Source: Arachnopeziza araneosa (lineage: Eukaryota > Ascomycota > Leotiomycetes > Helotiales > Arachnopezizaceae). Taken from it: a DNA stretch of 64,000 nt. Positions 33,272-43,443 of this stretch are shown piece after piece (position 1 is the stretch's first letter; the number at the start of each line of letters is the position of its first letter). The stretch covers positions 372,001-436,000 of the forward strand of contig QYAI01000007.1 in NCBI GenBank assembly GCA_003988855.1, given 5' to 3'. The position numbers were made by a program, and so were the translations under genes. Below the pieces are notes generated by a model. That model did no database searches. It worked only from the letters and a program-made list of their open reading frames with translations, and was not told the origin of the DNA.

Positions 33272-33737
33272 TTTCGAAGACTGAAATTTGCTTCGAATGT
33301 ATCGCGTGCGAATTCAGGAAACCTTAGCCTTTTACTTGCCTCCAATGTCACTTTTCAAAGGAAGAAGCTTAATTGAATCTTCGCCGTTGGAGTCACCTCG
33401 TCAAAAGGTCAATTCAGGTCAGCGATGGGATTACCTTGCAGAAGACACGCTAGATACAAAACAGGCCTAGCTCAATAACTTAAGCGAACACCAAAGACTT
33501 ATCGAGTTTAGAGGACTTGAGCTACAACATTCACTCAGAGCACCTACCGTCGCAGATATTAATCACATCATCTCTTGAATCCCATGTCACGAAGTAGACT
33601 AGTCAATGCCATAATCGCTGTTGTTATTACAACTCAAAGTCTACCCTGCTAGCTGCTTTATTAAAAGATGATAGAACTCAACACCATTTTCCCTCAAAGA
33701 CAACAAATCAACGACAAGGATTCTCGGCTTAACGACG
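33272..33737. other. Intergenic
   Basis: Between two minus-strand genes; carries the CUE3 promoter and the 3' end of the unknown Ser-rich gene. No feature recognised. Confidence 0.45.
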
Positions 33738-35033
33738 TCAGCTATCGCTCATTTCAATTGAAAGCAATTTTTCAACTTGGCTGCGATGGATCGTCTGCAT
33801 AGCTCGATGATAACGGGCTCGAGCGCTGTTAGCCTCGTTATTTCGTGCGCCAATATCCTCTAAAGGTTCATCATTTACCGTCTCTTCTTCAGTATTTTTT
33901 ATAGTTCCGTCAAATAAGTTGAACATTACTGCACTACTGCCAATTTGGATTCCTCTTGGATCTCCAGCCATAGAAGGGGAATGGCAAGCTCGTGGCGTAC
34001 TAACATCATTGTCATCAGATACACCGAGGACTAGCTGACCAACGGGCATGTCTGTATCTTCGGTGGCTGAGTTTTTGCTGAGCTCAAGCGCGATTTGATT
34101 GCCCATCCCGACAATTCCATCATTAAAGGCGATTGGCATCGAACCGTGATCGTCTAGGGATGGAAGATCTAGAGGTCTTGCAGTAAGGATATTGTTGAAC
34201 CCGGACGAATGTAGCCTAGATGAACCATCTCCTATTGATATGATAGATGAGCTGGTGTGGTCTCCAAGCCAGTCACTGGTGCGTTGAGTTATACTTGTGG
34301 AGCCATCTTGTACCAATTGCGCTGTTTCCGTCAGGCTTTTGACTTCTGACAGACCTATTGCTTGGTTTGTTGCAAGGACACTAGGAGCACTGTTCCTTCT
34401 TTCGCCAAGTGAAAATGTGCCGCAGTGAGTTGGAGTAAAAGTCCTCGTAAGATCAACATATCCTTCCGCGGCCATAGATGACTCCTCCGTATATTAGCGA
34501 TGTCTGAAAAGCACAGTGGAAACATTTTAGCTTACCTGGTAGGTTCTCGACTGTAATACATCGTTTTCTTGCTCTTCGAGATCAGGTTTTGGGCTGTCTG
34601 GGTGTTTATGGGACCCGTGCCGACTACTGGTAATATCAAGCAATGAGATAACACTATCGCGACCAAACAATAGTGGTTTAGGAGATTGAGCATGCGAAAC
34701 TCCAGAAGATTCGTCTGGAGATATAGTTTGCGGAAACGGAAAACTCGACAACCTGGAGGAATTATATTGAGACAAAGCCTGCGGAGTTTGAGCAACAGAG
34801 TTTATCGCGGTTGACTCTGAAGACGAGTAGATGGTGCAATTGCCCAATCCTAGTGTTAAGAAGTCACTCCGTTTCGTGGGTAGAAGAGTGATGGCTGTGT
34901 GTTTCTCGAATGGAGCAGTTGTTGATATAAGGGGAGGCGAGGACTGAAGACGTCGATGGCAGTGTGGATCTTTGATGGGACAATGATGAAGATCACATCG
35001 ACTCGAAGCGCCAGTAAGTTCATGTAGAGACAT
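33738..35033 (-). CDS. Ser/Thr-rich protein of unknown function
   Basis: Two exons, 35033-34536 and 34484-33738, 414 aa. Intron 34485-34535 uses a GTAAGC donor and an AG reached through CGCTAATATACGGAG; an acceptor 3 nt later is also in frame. The chain is mostly low complexity (Ser, Thr, Pro, Asp) without signal peptide or membrane segment. A His/Cys cluster lies near the N-terminus (CDLHHCPIKDPHCH), and there is a helical, charged C-terminus (ANSARARYHRAMQTIHRSQ). I recognise no family. It looks like a disordered regulatory or scaffold protein. Confidence 0.6.
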
Positions 35034-35813
35034 TTTTCTTTGAATTATGGTGGCACAAAAGTGTTAGTAGAGATACGCTTATCGGATAGTAACTGCTTGC
35101 TTGTAAAGAAACCTTGTGGATGAAAAAGAATGTAATTATCTTGTTGCAGAGAGAGAGTTGAGAAGAATATCTGTCTGAAGTGTTTCCAAGGAAAGAGCCA
35201 TTATAGTCTAGAGGATCGGCTACTAAACAGGGAAGAGACTATCTTAAAGGCAGGTACGACGGCCAAAAAGATAACAAGAAGCAGCAATTTCACTCTTACA
35301 TTAAAGATGTTTTTCTGGTTATTGAACATGAAGCATATAGAGCTTTCTCCCTGAATTACTTGATAAAAAACATTGGAATAGTAATGATCGCTTGGTTACA
35401 CCTTGATCGTCATCTTGTTACTGGAGGAAGAACTTTTCCTTTCTTTTTTGCGAACTTCCATCATGCTAAACAAACTAAGGATGCGTAATTTGAAAGGCCT
35501 CGACACAATTTTCTGAGCTTTCACATAACTGAATGCCAGCTATCGGATTTGAATGAATAAGTAACGTGGGAGGATTGTGATTTTTAATCCAAAGTGACGG
35601 TCCTTGTTGACTGCGATAATAGTTTTGTTAATGCAATCCAAGGTACTCTCGATAAATATTTGGGTAATAGAAAAATGGTGGAGTATAAACGAGGTTAAGA
35701 TAAATACTGATTTGAGGCTTTGCGACTGGTGAGATGGCCCCACATTTCCGCCTACGAGTAAGAAATTCTCTCGGTTTTTATTCCACCATTTCACATCTTC
35801 ACATCAACCGAAG
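35034..35813. promoter_or_regulatory. Divergent intergenic region upstream of the Ser-rich gene and RSA3
   Basis: 780 bp, AT-rich, between divergent starts. No specific element recognised. The in-frame ATG at 35734 gives a longer frame only by reading RSA3 intron sequence. Confidence 0.45.
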
Positions 35814-36291
35814 ATGGCACCCAGAGCATCAAATTCCGAGAAACCGAAGAGGCGGAAAAAGAGAAAGTCGAGAACGGAAGGCAATAGCTCTAGAAACTAA
35901 AGAGAATGAGCGAAAAACTGACTACGGCCAGTGTCCTCTGACAGTGATACCGAACCTGAAAATAAGCATAAGGAAAACAGCAGTAACAAGCCGAAAGAAC
36001 AAGCGGTATGAAGTATGTTCATGTATTTTCAAAACCCGTGCTGATTATAGGAAGCTGCAAAGTAAGGAAAAGAGTGATACCGAGATCTCAGCCGCATTCA
36101 CAACGTACTATATGCAACGCATGGCAGCGGAATTTTCAGAAGATCTAGATCGTCTCCGCAATGCAGATGACTTCAAAGATGATGCTGTGCCTCTTTTGAT
36201 CAACGCTCTTCAGCAAGGGACTTCGCTATTTTCAATCGAGGAGCAGAGAAGAATTGTCATGGCTGGTGTGGTCAAGGAGGAAGGCAATTGA
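35814..36291 (+). CDS. RSA3: Ribosome assembly protein 3
   Basis: Three exons by hand: 35814-35880, 35932-36005, 36055-36291; 125 aa. The N-terminus is basic (EKPKRRKKRKSRTE), followed by an acidic Ser stretch (SSDSDTEPENK). The conserved domain is SKEKSDTEISAAFTTYYMQR, AAEFSEDLDRLRNADDFKDD and AVPLLINALQQGTSLFSIEE, typical of Rsa3. It assists early 60S pre-ribosome assembly with Dbp6 in the nucleolus. Intron 1 (35881-35931) appears to be GC-AG (donor GCAATA): this junction gives KSRTEVSSDSD, the expected style for the family, and no GT donor gives an equally good reading. Intron 2 has a GTATGA donor and ends at the AG of GGAAG. Confidence 0.82.
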
Positions 36292-36741
36292 TCCTACCAT
36301 CATCCCTTCATCATAACTTGTATGAAATAGCAATCAATCTGACCAGATGATATGTCGTCATCTGTGTAGACCCTATGAGATTGACAAATCAACGAAAATA
36401 ATTGCTCAAAGATACAAAGCCCCCTCGGGATATGCCATTAAATTGCCTTTCCAACAATGGACGAGGTGCATGTCGCTAAATGTTTGTTTTCAAATTTAGG
36501 ATATTCAAAGTTATATCCTTGTTGAGACGAAGTACCAGCAGGTTAACTGGGAAAACCCAATTCATAGCTAGCACAATTTGCAAAGATTTCTTATTTCTTT
36601 TGAAGATCTATGTCATACTATGAAATCAGTTTATTAAAACTAAGGCCGGGTTGGGATTTCAAGTGTAGCAGCTCTCTTTGGAGTTTCGAGAGCCTACTTT
36701 ATGTTCTAACCTTTATCAAAATACCATTTTAAAGCGACTTC
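36292..36741. other. Intergenic between convergent genes
   Basis: Contains 3' ends of RSA3 (plus) and the FAD oxidoreductase gene (minus). AT-rich; nothing recognised. Confidence 0.5.
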
Positions 36742-39008
36742 TTACACCCTGCATAGTTTTCCATTTTCATCATTGAGGACATCACCTGTTACCGTGTCCC
36801 AAAGCTCACTTCCCACGCCCGTTTTCGCCCAAAAGACGTAATCTGGATCCACCTCCTTCTTAATTGATAGTAACCTCGGATAGTATGATCCGTAGAAACT
36901 CTGTTGAAAATCGGGTTCGTTTCTATCACTTTCGCCCAAGTAAGACCCAGCACCTTGCGACAGATTTCGCCATGCAGCGCTAAAGGTGTATCAGTACTGC
37001 ACTTGAGAGATTTTAAGAGGGATAAATTGGATCCAGCTATTTAATAACTCCTTAAAGCTTGTTGCGAGCGCTCGGCCCTTGAATATTGAGCATATGAAGA
37101 CGAGATATACGTACTTTCTATCAGTTAAAAGCTGCCTCGCTGCCAGGACCGTCTCAGCAGGCGCTTTATCTGTCCATCCCGCGATCTGAATGCTATGGAG
37201 TACGGTTTCTCTCCAAGCTGGATTTACACTGTTGTCCACAGTTCCCCGAGCTCGAGGAGCCGTATTAAAACTGATGGCTACCAATCCTAGATCGACGCTT
37301 TCTTTGTAGGCCGTAAAGGTCTCGTTTAGAAGAGTTTCATTCTCCCAATTCCTTCGTGGCCAGAGTCTTGAGCTCGTAATCCCAGCATCGGTGCCAACGG
37401 CTTCCTGCGGAAACTCTGCGCTCCAAGCAGAGTAGAAATCGGGATACTCTGTGTACGTTGGTGCGACGATAATTCCTAGTTCAGCTAGTTGGCTAAGCCA
37501 AGGCTTTAGAAGATTCTTTGTTGCTTCTGTTGTCATATTTGGGGCAAAGAACGGAACCATCTCAAAGATTGGAACCGGAGCCGGTATAATCCAGAAATAA
37601 GCGTATGTACCAGCGTCCGAAAATGTTATGAACTGTGTAAAGAAAGCTCGAACTCCAGCCCAGAAATTGTCATAAGTAATGCCGGATGCCGGACCACCAA
37701 ATATGAACGAGAAAGATGTGACAGGAATACTTGGATACGCTTTCACGGTTACGCTGGTTACAACTCCGAAAGTCGAACCACCACCGCCTCTAAGAGCCCA
37801 GAACAGATCCGTATTGCTTGAAGAAGAAGCAGTGACGGATGTGTTGTTGGCTAGAACGACATCAATAGAAAGAACGTGGTCGGCCGCTATTCCGTATAGT
37901 GAGGACAATGGACTACTATTTGCATATTAGCATGGACTCCTCAGGTTTTACTTTAAATGACTGAGAAATGAAAAAAGGAAATTTACTGTCCACCACCTAG
38001 AATGTATCCCCCCATTATTCCAACTGTCTATGGTATTTCAGCGCATCATTAATATCTCTTATGGTTACACTCACCCGTCCCTCTCCACCAATTACAATCA
38101 ACCCCTCCTCCTGAGCAGCCTCGTATAACTCAAAAGCCTGCACTCCTGATCCAGCTTTGAACGCAGGGCCATCATATCCATCTTGACTATCCCCAGAATA
38201 CTGTTCAATAAATCGAATATCCTTAAAGTGATGAGTCCACTGGAACCCGGTGTGTCAGCCTCTCCCTATTTGAATTTATTTCGGGACCGAAAGAGGAGGA
38301 GTACTGCTTAATGTAGTCGTACTAAGAGTGCATCTCTGAAGAGGCTTTGTCTCTGAAGAAAGAACAACAAATACTTAACAAAACTCAGGGGTCCTCACGA
38401 TGCTCAGAGCGCCTGCTCCTCCCGATTTACCCGAGAAATCATGTCCGGTGTTTTTGATTACCAGTCTAATTTTTGTTTCACGAGCGAAGTCCACTCCAGC
38501 CTGGACATCAGAGACCTGGGTTGCGTTTAATGCATAAAGAGGATATCCACCGAGAGTGCATGTGGAATTTGATGTTGCATTAGTAATGGGCAAACAAGTC
38601 AGCCCCTGATATAAAGGCGTCATCAATGATGTTGGGTCTTCCATACTATTCAATTGTCAAATTTTCGAAACAGTATCTAATCTTTGCGGAATATATTCAC
38701 TGTAAAGAAGAATCACTCCAATGTGCCGCGATATAGTTACATCTCGATGCATTGTATAGGGCTCCTTGATAACATGGTGCAGCAATTGGGGTTGTTTTAA
38801 TCAGAGCTCCATTTGTGGTTTTGTTTAGTTCTGCCCATTGAGAGTTGGATGGCCAGTCTGGGTCTCCGGGGAAGATTTTGCAAATTTTATTGGATGGCGC
38901 TTTTGATGTTTCATTGGCAGTAACATAGGTGGTAGCGAGAAACAGAAGAGTAACAGCTGGTGGAAATACGCCTAACATCATGACTGGCGAAGTATTGATT
39001 CTTCTCAT
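36742..39008 (-). CDS. Secreted FAD-linked oxidoreductase (berberine bridge enzyme-like)
   Basis: Six exons by hand: 39008-38701, 38645-38399, 38239-38075, 38027-37987, 37915-37115, 36979-36742; 599 aa. There is an N-terminal signal peptide (GVFPPAVTLLFLATTYVTA). The PCMH-type FAD domain shows VIKNTGHDFSGKSGGAGALS, where the His of GHD is the expected covalent flavin site, then WTHHFKDIRFIEQY, GGEGRTVGIMGGYILGGGHS and FWALRGGGGSTFGVVTSVTV. The BBE C-terminal domain has GAGSYLGESDRNEPDFQQSF. The second covalent residue (a Cys before the GG block in bicovalent enzymes) is absent, so a single link is likely. Several Asn glycosylation sites occur. Members oxidise sugars or secondary metabolites; the substrate is unknown. 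Intron 5 is placed at a GTACGT donor (37114) because the unspliced frame hits a TGA at 36991. Confidence 0.85.
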
Positions 39009-39471
39009 TGTTCCAACATCTTGCGAAAGTGTAGGTGATGTCAGACATCTATAAGAATTCTCCTTGACTTTAATATCCAGTAGGAAATACGGGAGATTTA
39101 GAGGCTGGAGAATATCATCTTGATATTGAGGCTAAATAAGACTTTGCCGTGTGGTGATCGTTCTGAAAATTTCCATGGTTGCTGACTGCAAGACTGCAAA
39201 ATCCAAGTACATTGTGAGACCACCAAAGAGCAAAACCGAAAACTACCCGATTTTATGAGGTATATCATGGGTCTCCTACTTGAACCTTGCTCTTGCAGCA
39301 AGAATGATCTGCATGCAAGTCAGGGCGAAATTGGTAGATTTGAGACCCTAGGCTTTTCAGCAAAAATGGATCCGTCGTCGTGCGCCATCAAAATATACCC
39401 TCGAGAGTCTAACATTCCGAATGGAGTCCTGGACGCCGCGCTGATGCACTTGAATACACTTGCGGATGGCT
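39009..39471. other. Intergenic
   Basis: Upstream of the FAD oxidoreductase gene and downstream of SRP54, both minus strand. No gene seen. Confidence 0.45.
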
Positions 39472-41080
39472 TTACCGTCGTCCCCTACCCGCTCCAGGCC
39501 CTCCCATACCCGGCATTCCTCCCATCATTCCGCCCATCTGCTTCATCATAGCTTGCATATCCATTCCACCCATTCCACCACCTGCTCCACCACCCAGCAT
39601 TTTCATTATGTCTGGCATTCCACCTGCACCGCCAGCAGCTCCACCCATGGATGCTAGTCTCTTTTGCATCGCCGCCATTTGCTGTTGCTTGTTTCCACCG
39701 CCCATTGCGCCTTGAGCTCTTTGCAAATTCTTCATATTTCCACCCATCTTCTTTGCCATACCAGCCATCATTTTGTGCTGGGTTAACAAGTCTTCTACTT
39801 CTCTTACGCTAGTCCCGCTCCCACGAGCTATTCTAGTCATCCGAGTAGGTTGATCGATAAACATCTTTCCATCACTCTCCAGCTCTTTTGCAGTCATAGA
39901 ATCACATATGTATATCATGCGCTTAAGCTTCATGGAACCTTCTTCATCGTCCATGCCTTGCATCATGCCGCTCATTCCTGGAATCATTCCGGCCATTTTG
40001 GAGAGAGGTCCCATCTTCATAATATTGGACAACTGATCTCGAAGATCGCGGACAGTAAAAACACCTTCGGCTATATGCTTCATGGTATCTTTTTGATCCA
40101 ACTTCAGCGATTGCACGTGTTCGACCAAACCTTGCATGTCACCCATGCCTAATAATTTTGATACAAATTGCTGAGGAGCAAATCTCTCCAGGTCCAGCAT
40201 GTGTTCACCAGTTCCGATGAAGACAATTGGGGTGTGTGTAGCTGCGACAGCCGATATAGCTCCTCCTCCACTTGCATGACCATCTGTTTTGGTGATAATA
40301 ATAGCACCAAAGTCGGCTGTCTCTTTGAATGCTTTGCTCTGTGCTTCTGCCTGTTGCCCGATGCTGGCATCCATAACCATGATCGTTTGATCTGGCTTGA
40401 CTGCAGTTTGAATGTCTACCATCTCTTGGAATAAGGCATCTTCCTGTCGATGTCGCCCTGATGTGTCCACGATTATAATCTCAAACTTCTCTTTCTTGAA
40501 TTTTTCAACACCCTCCTTGGCTACTACCGCTGGATCTGTTTGAGTAAGAGAGCCGTAATATGGGATTTTGGCTTTCGTAGCGTTCTGTTTTAACTGATCG
40601 AAAGCACCAGCACGAAACGTATCAGCACATACCAAACAGGCCTTAAATCCTCTAGACTGGTAATGCCGTGCTAACTTCGTACATGTAGTCGTCTTTCCTG
40701 CACCTTGCAACCCGACAAACATAATAACATTGGCCTTTCCTTTCTTTGGTTTGAAGGGCTCAGCATGAGGATCCACCAGTTTTACTAACTCATCGAATAC
40801 AGTTTTCTGGATAAGTCGCTTTTTATTTACACCTGGTGCTAGCTCTTTGAAGTTCACTGAGGCTTTTATAGACTTTCTTAGATTTCCGACAAGTTTGACA
40901 TTTACATCGGCTTCGAGAAGGGCTGCGCAAATCTCCTTAATCATACCTTCGAAGGCCTGTAATCTGTTAACATTACGAAACTCGTTGGTGCGAATTCCTT
41001 GCCTTCTCGTCTAAGTTGCTTGATCTTGTCAGGTCGCTGACAGCGGCGTTGATGCGCCGGCCGAGATCTTGAAGAACCAT
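39472..41080 (-). CDS. SRP54: Signal recognition particle 54-kDa subunit (GTPase)
   Basis: Two exons, 41080-41003 and 40956-39472, 520 aa. The N domain starts MVLQDLGRRINAAVSDLTRS. The G domain has the P-loop VGLQGAGKTTT (about residue 107), ADTFRAGAFDQLKQNA, VDTSGRHRQEDALF and TKTDGHASGGGA (TKLDGHA in most relatives, so Thr replaces Leu). The Met-rich M domain (MGPLSKMAGMIPGMSGMMQG and the C-terminal Gly/Met repeats) binds signal peptides and SRP RNA. It delivers ribosomes making secretory proteins to the ER. The 46-nt intron between DEK and AFEGMIKE must begin GCAAGG, so it is a GC-AG intron; no GT donor keeps the conserved sequence. Divergent from RRP15, 164 bp between starts. Confidence 0.96.
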
Positions 41081-41244
41081 TTTGCTGTGAATGTAGAGTC
41101 TTGGTAGACAATGAGGTTCGAGATCTGACTCTGTGCGCGAAGTGGCGGCGGGGTGATTTCGAGCGAGTGGAAAAATATTTTTCCGAACTCACATTATTTT
41201 CTTGCACGGATCTTAAAGTTTCGCACCACAAAAGAATATCAAAA

Positions 41245-42081
41245 ATGGCAGGCTCAATATCTAAGAAGAGAAAGGTCGAGGATGGAATGAAGGGAAAGAT
41301 CTCTCGACCTGCGAAAAAATTCAAAAAGCAGACAAGCTATCAGTCATCCTCGGAAGACGAACCTGAAGAAGAAGAATTCCAAGCTGTAAACCTTCAAGAT
41401 TCGGACAAAGAAGGCCTGGATACGATAGATCTTGTCGATCCGCAAGATTCGGATCTGGATGATAAACCTGCTCTCGAAAATGATGTCGAAGAAGTTACAG
41501 ATGAGTCGAATTCAGATTCTGATTCTGAAGAGGAGAACGAGAACCCAAATTTGACGAAGAAGCGGAAGCGTAATGACCCGGAAGCATTTGCTACATCTAT
41601 GTCCAAGATTCTTGGTTCGAAACTCGCGACCTCGAAACGGAGTGATCCCGTACTGTCGAGGAGTGCAGACGCAATCCAAGCCAGCAAAGAAATCACTGAT
41701 CAAACATTGGAGAAGAAAGCAAAGAATAAGCTCCGGGCTGAGAAAAGAGAGGCATTGGACAAAGGCAGAGTCAAAGATGTCCTTGGTGCTAGCACAGTAT
41801 TTGATGCTGCTCATGGGAAAGGAGTGGAACCGACTTTGCAAGAGACGATGGAGTTGGAGAAGAGATTAAGGAAAACAGCACAGCGGGGTGTGGTTAAGCT
41901 GTTCAATGCGGTCAGAGCAGCACAAATCAAAGGCGAGGAAGCTGCAAAGGAAGCCAGAGCAAAGGGCTTAGTTGGACAAGGTCGAAGAGAAGAGAGAGTC
42001 AATGAAATGAGTAAGAAAGGTTTTCTTGAGCTGATCGCTGGGGGAGGTGGTCTTAAGGCTGGCGCAATTGAAGAAGCATGA
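41245..42081 (+). CDS. RRP15: Ribosomal RNA-processing protein 15
   Basis: Single exon, 278 aa, using the ATG at 41245 (aaaATGGCA); upstream in-frame codons back to 41101 look like leader. The N-terminal half is charged and disordered: a basic cluster (SKKRKVED, RPAKKFKKQ), then long Asp/Glu/Ser runs. The conserved Rrp15 domain covers about residues 105-265: RNDPEAFATSMSKILGSKL, DPVLSRS, KKAKNKLRAEKREALDKGRV, LRKTAQRGVVKLFNAVRAAQ and SKKGFLELIAGGG. It is a nucleolar factor for 60S maturation and ITS processing in yeast. Shares a short promoter with SRP54. Confidence 0.92.
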   Translation: MAGSISKKRKVEDGMKGKISRPAKKFKKQTSYQSSSEDEPEEEEFQAVNLQDSDKEGLDTIDLVDPQDSDLDDKPALENDVEEVTDESNSDSDSEEENENPNLTKKRKRNDPEAFATSMSKILGSKLATSKRSDPVLSRSADAIQASKEITDQTLEKKAKNKLRAEKREALDKGRVKDVLGASTVFDAAHGKGVEPTLQETMELEKRLRKTAQRGVVKLFNAVRAAQIKGEEAAKEARAKGLVGQGRREERVNEMSKKGFLELIAGGGGLKAGAIEEA

Positions 42082-42339
42082 TGAGAATAAACTTGTGGGA
42101 TTTGAATTCATTGCGTCTGGAGTTGAGGATGGAATTGGTGCCCTGATCATTAAAAGCTTTGCGCCACCAACTCCCTTGTGTACAGCCGGATTATGGCGGA
42201 TTATAATGTACATGGAAATGCATGATACCCTAAATAGGAATTTCCTATTTATCAAAATAAACCTTTGACTTCCAAGGGATTTTTCCAACGTAAATGTGCG
42301 CTATTACGCACCAACCCTTGTGGAGCCTATGCATGGGGT

Positions 42340-43088
42340 TCAGTTCTTCTTGCTGAAATCACTGGCCTGTAAGTTTCTCGTCATTGAAGGAAGTCTGACT
42401 CGGAGACCATCCAATTCCTCCGTCATGACAATCTGGCAGCCTAACCTCGAGGTTTCTGTTAGACCAAATGCAAGATCTAGCATATCATTTTCCTCATCTG
42501 TCGCTTCCGGGATCTTGTCAAACATGCCTTCATCTTCAACAATGACATGGCAGGTTGAGCATGAGCATGATCCTTCACAGGCACCTACTAAAAGATTAGC
42601 TCATCATCAGGTACTCTTTTTGGTTGACTTGCCCTCCATCTCTATATCATTGCCTTGTGCTACAGTCAAAAGATTGTCCCCCTTATTAACCGCAATCTTT
42701 TGCTTGTCTCCATCTTTGTCGACGAAAGTAACATAGACCCTACTGCGACATCAATATATTTGTGTATGCAAAATAAGATGAATCCTTACTCTTCTCCGGG
42801 CGGCGGAGGCTCCCAGTGCCCATGTGAGGCTTTGGTTGTAACTGAGAATTCTCGTCGGGTTTGCATAGGCTTTGGCGGCGTTCTATGTTTGAATGGTTTG
42901 GAATTGTTGCTTGGTATGGCAGGCGAGCTTAATGGAGAAGGCACACGACTGGTTGCTAATCGAATCTGAGCTCTAGTCTGAGCTCTAGTCTGAGCTGCTG
43001 AGGATGTAGAAAACGGCTTCTGCAGCCATTGTGGATATTGGTATGCCTGCTTGAAAAGTACTCGAGTAATAGGTCTGGCGGTAGACAT
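42340..43088 (-). CDS. YAH1: Mitochondrial adrenodoxin-type [2Fe-2S] ferredoxin
   Basis: Three exons: 43088-42790, 42742-42633, 42584-42340; 217 aa. A long presequence rich in Arg, Ser and Thr (about residues 1-95) precedes the ferredoxin fold: RVYVTFVDKDGDKQKIAV, DNLLTVAQGNDIEMEGACEG, the cluster ligands C-x5-C-x2-C (CEGSCSCSTC) and the fourth Cys in SRLGCQIVM, ending LRVRLPSMTRN. It transfers electrons from ferredoxin reductase for Fe-S cluster, haem A and coenzyme Q synthesis in the matrix; essential in yeast. Intron 2 is GC-AG (donor GCAAGT at 42632) and ends TAGTAG, a tandem acceptor; using the second AG gives the invariant EMEGACEG. Divergent from UGO1. Confidence 0.95.
42967..42996. 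repeat. 12-bp tandem repeat inside the YAH1 presequence
   Basis: The unit TGAGCTCTAGTC occurs twice and a third partial copy follows (42967-42996). On the coding strand it gives QTRA repeated (QTRAQTRAQIR) in the mitochondrial targeting peptide. Being a multiple of three it can change copy number without a frameshift. Confidence 0.85.
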
Positions 43089-43443
43089 GGCGAAGTGGAG
43101 GAGGATTAGGGTTCGTTGGGCCCAGAGAAGAGCCCTACAATGCAGAGAAATCCTAAGAAATTGAAGATCGGGTCTAATTATAGACAATCATCTAGAAGCC
43201 AACAGAGATATCCGTGGCATCAATTCAAGACGTAAACAGATCCTTAGGTTGGTTTTTGGAGGCACATGTCTTAAAAAGTTATTTACTGTTCTAAATTGAT
43301 ACTGAATGCCCGGGACGGAAAAACTCATCCCGGAATGCCGACAATCCTTGTCCAAGTCTAGAAAGCTGCATGAAGTTTGTACCGAAACCTTGGCTGCAGC
43401 ATTCTCTAGCTTGGGCATCATCATACACCAAACATCAATCACA
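43089..43443. promoter_or_regulatory. Divergent promoter of YAH1 and UGO1
   Basis: 355 bp between the start codons of two genes for mitochondrial proteins, so co-expression is plausible. Short open frames in it are leader sequence. No named element recognised. Confidence 0.5.

Noticed and set aside
36742..39008. FAD oxidoreductase as a pseudogene because of TGA at 36991
   Set aside because: A good GTACGT...CTTTAG intron removes the stop and yields the expected family sequence.
39460..39657. His/Ser-rich plus-strand frame opposite the SRP54 C-terminus
   Set aside because: Antisense of the Met/Gly repeat coding for the M domain.
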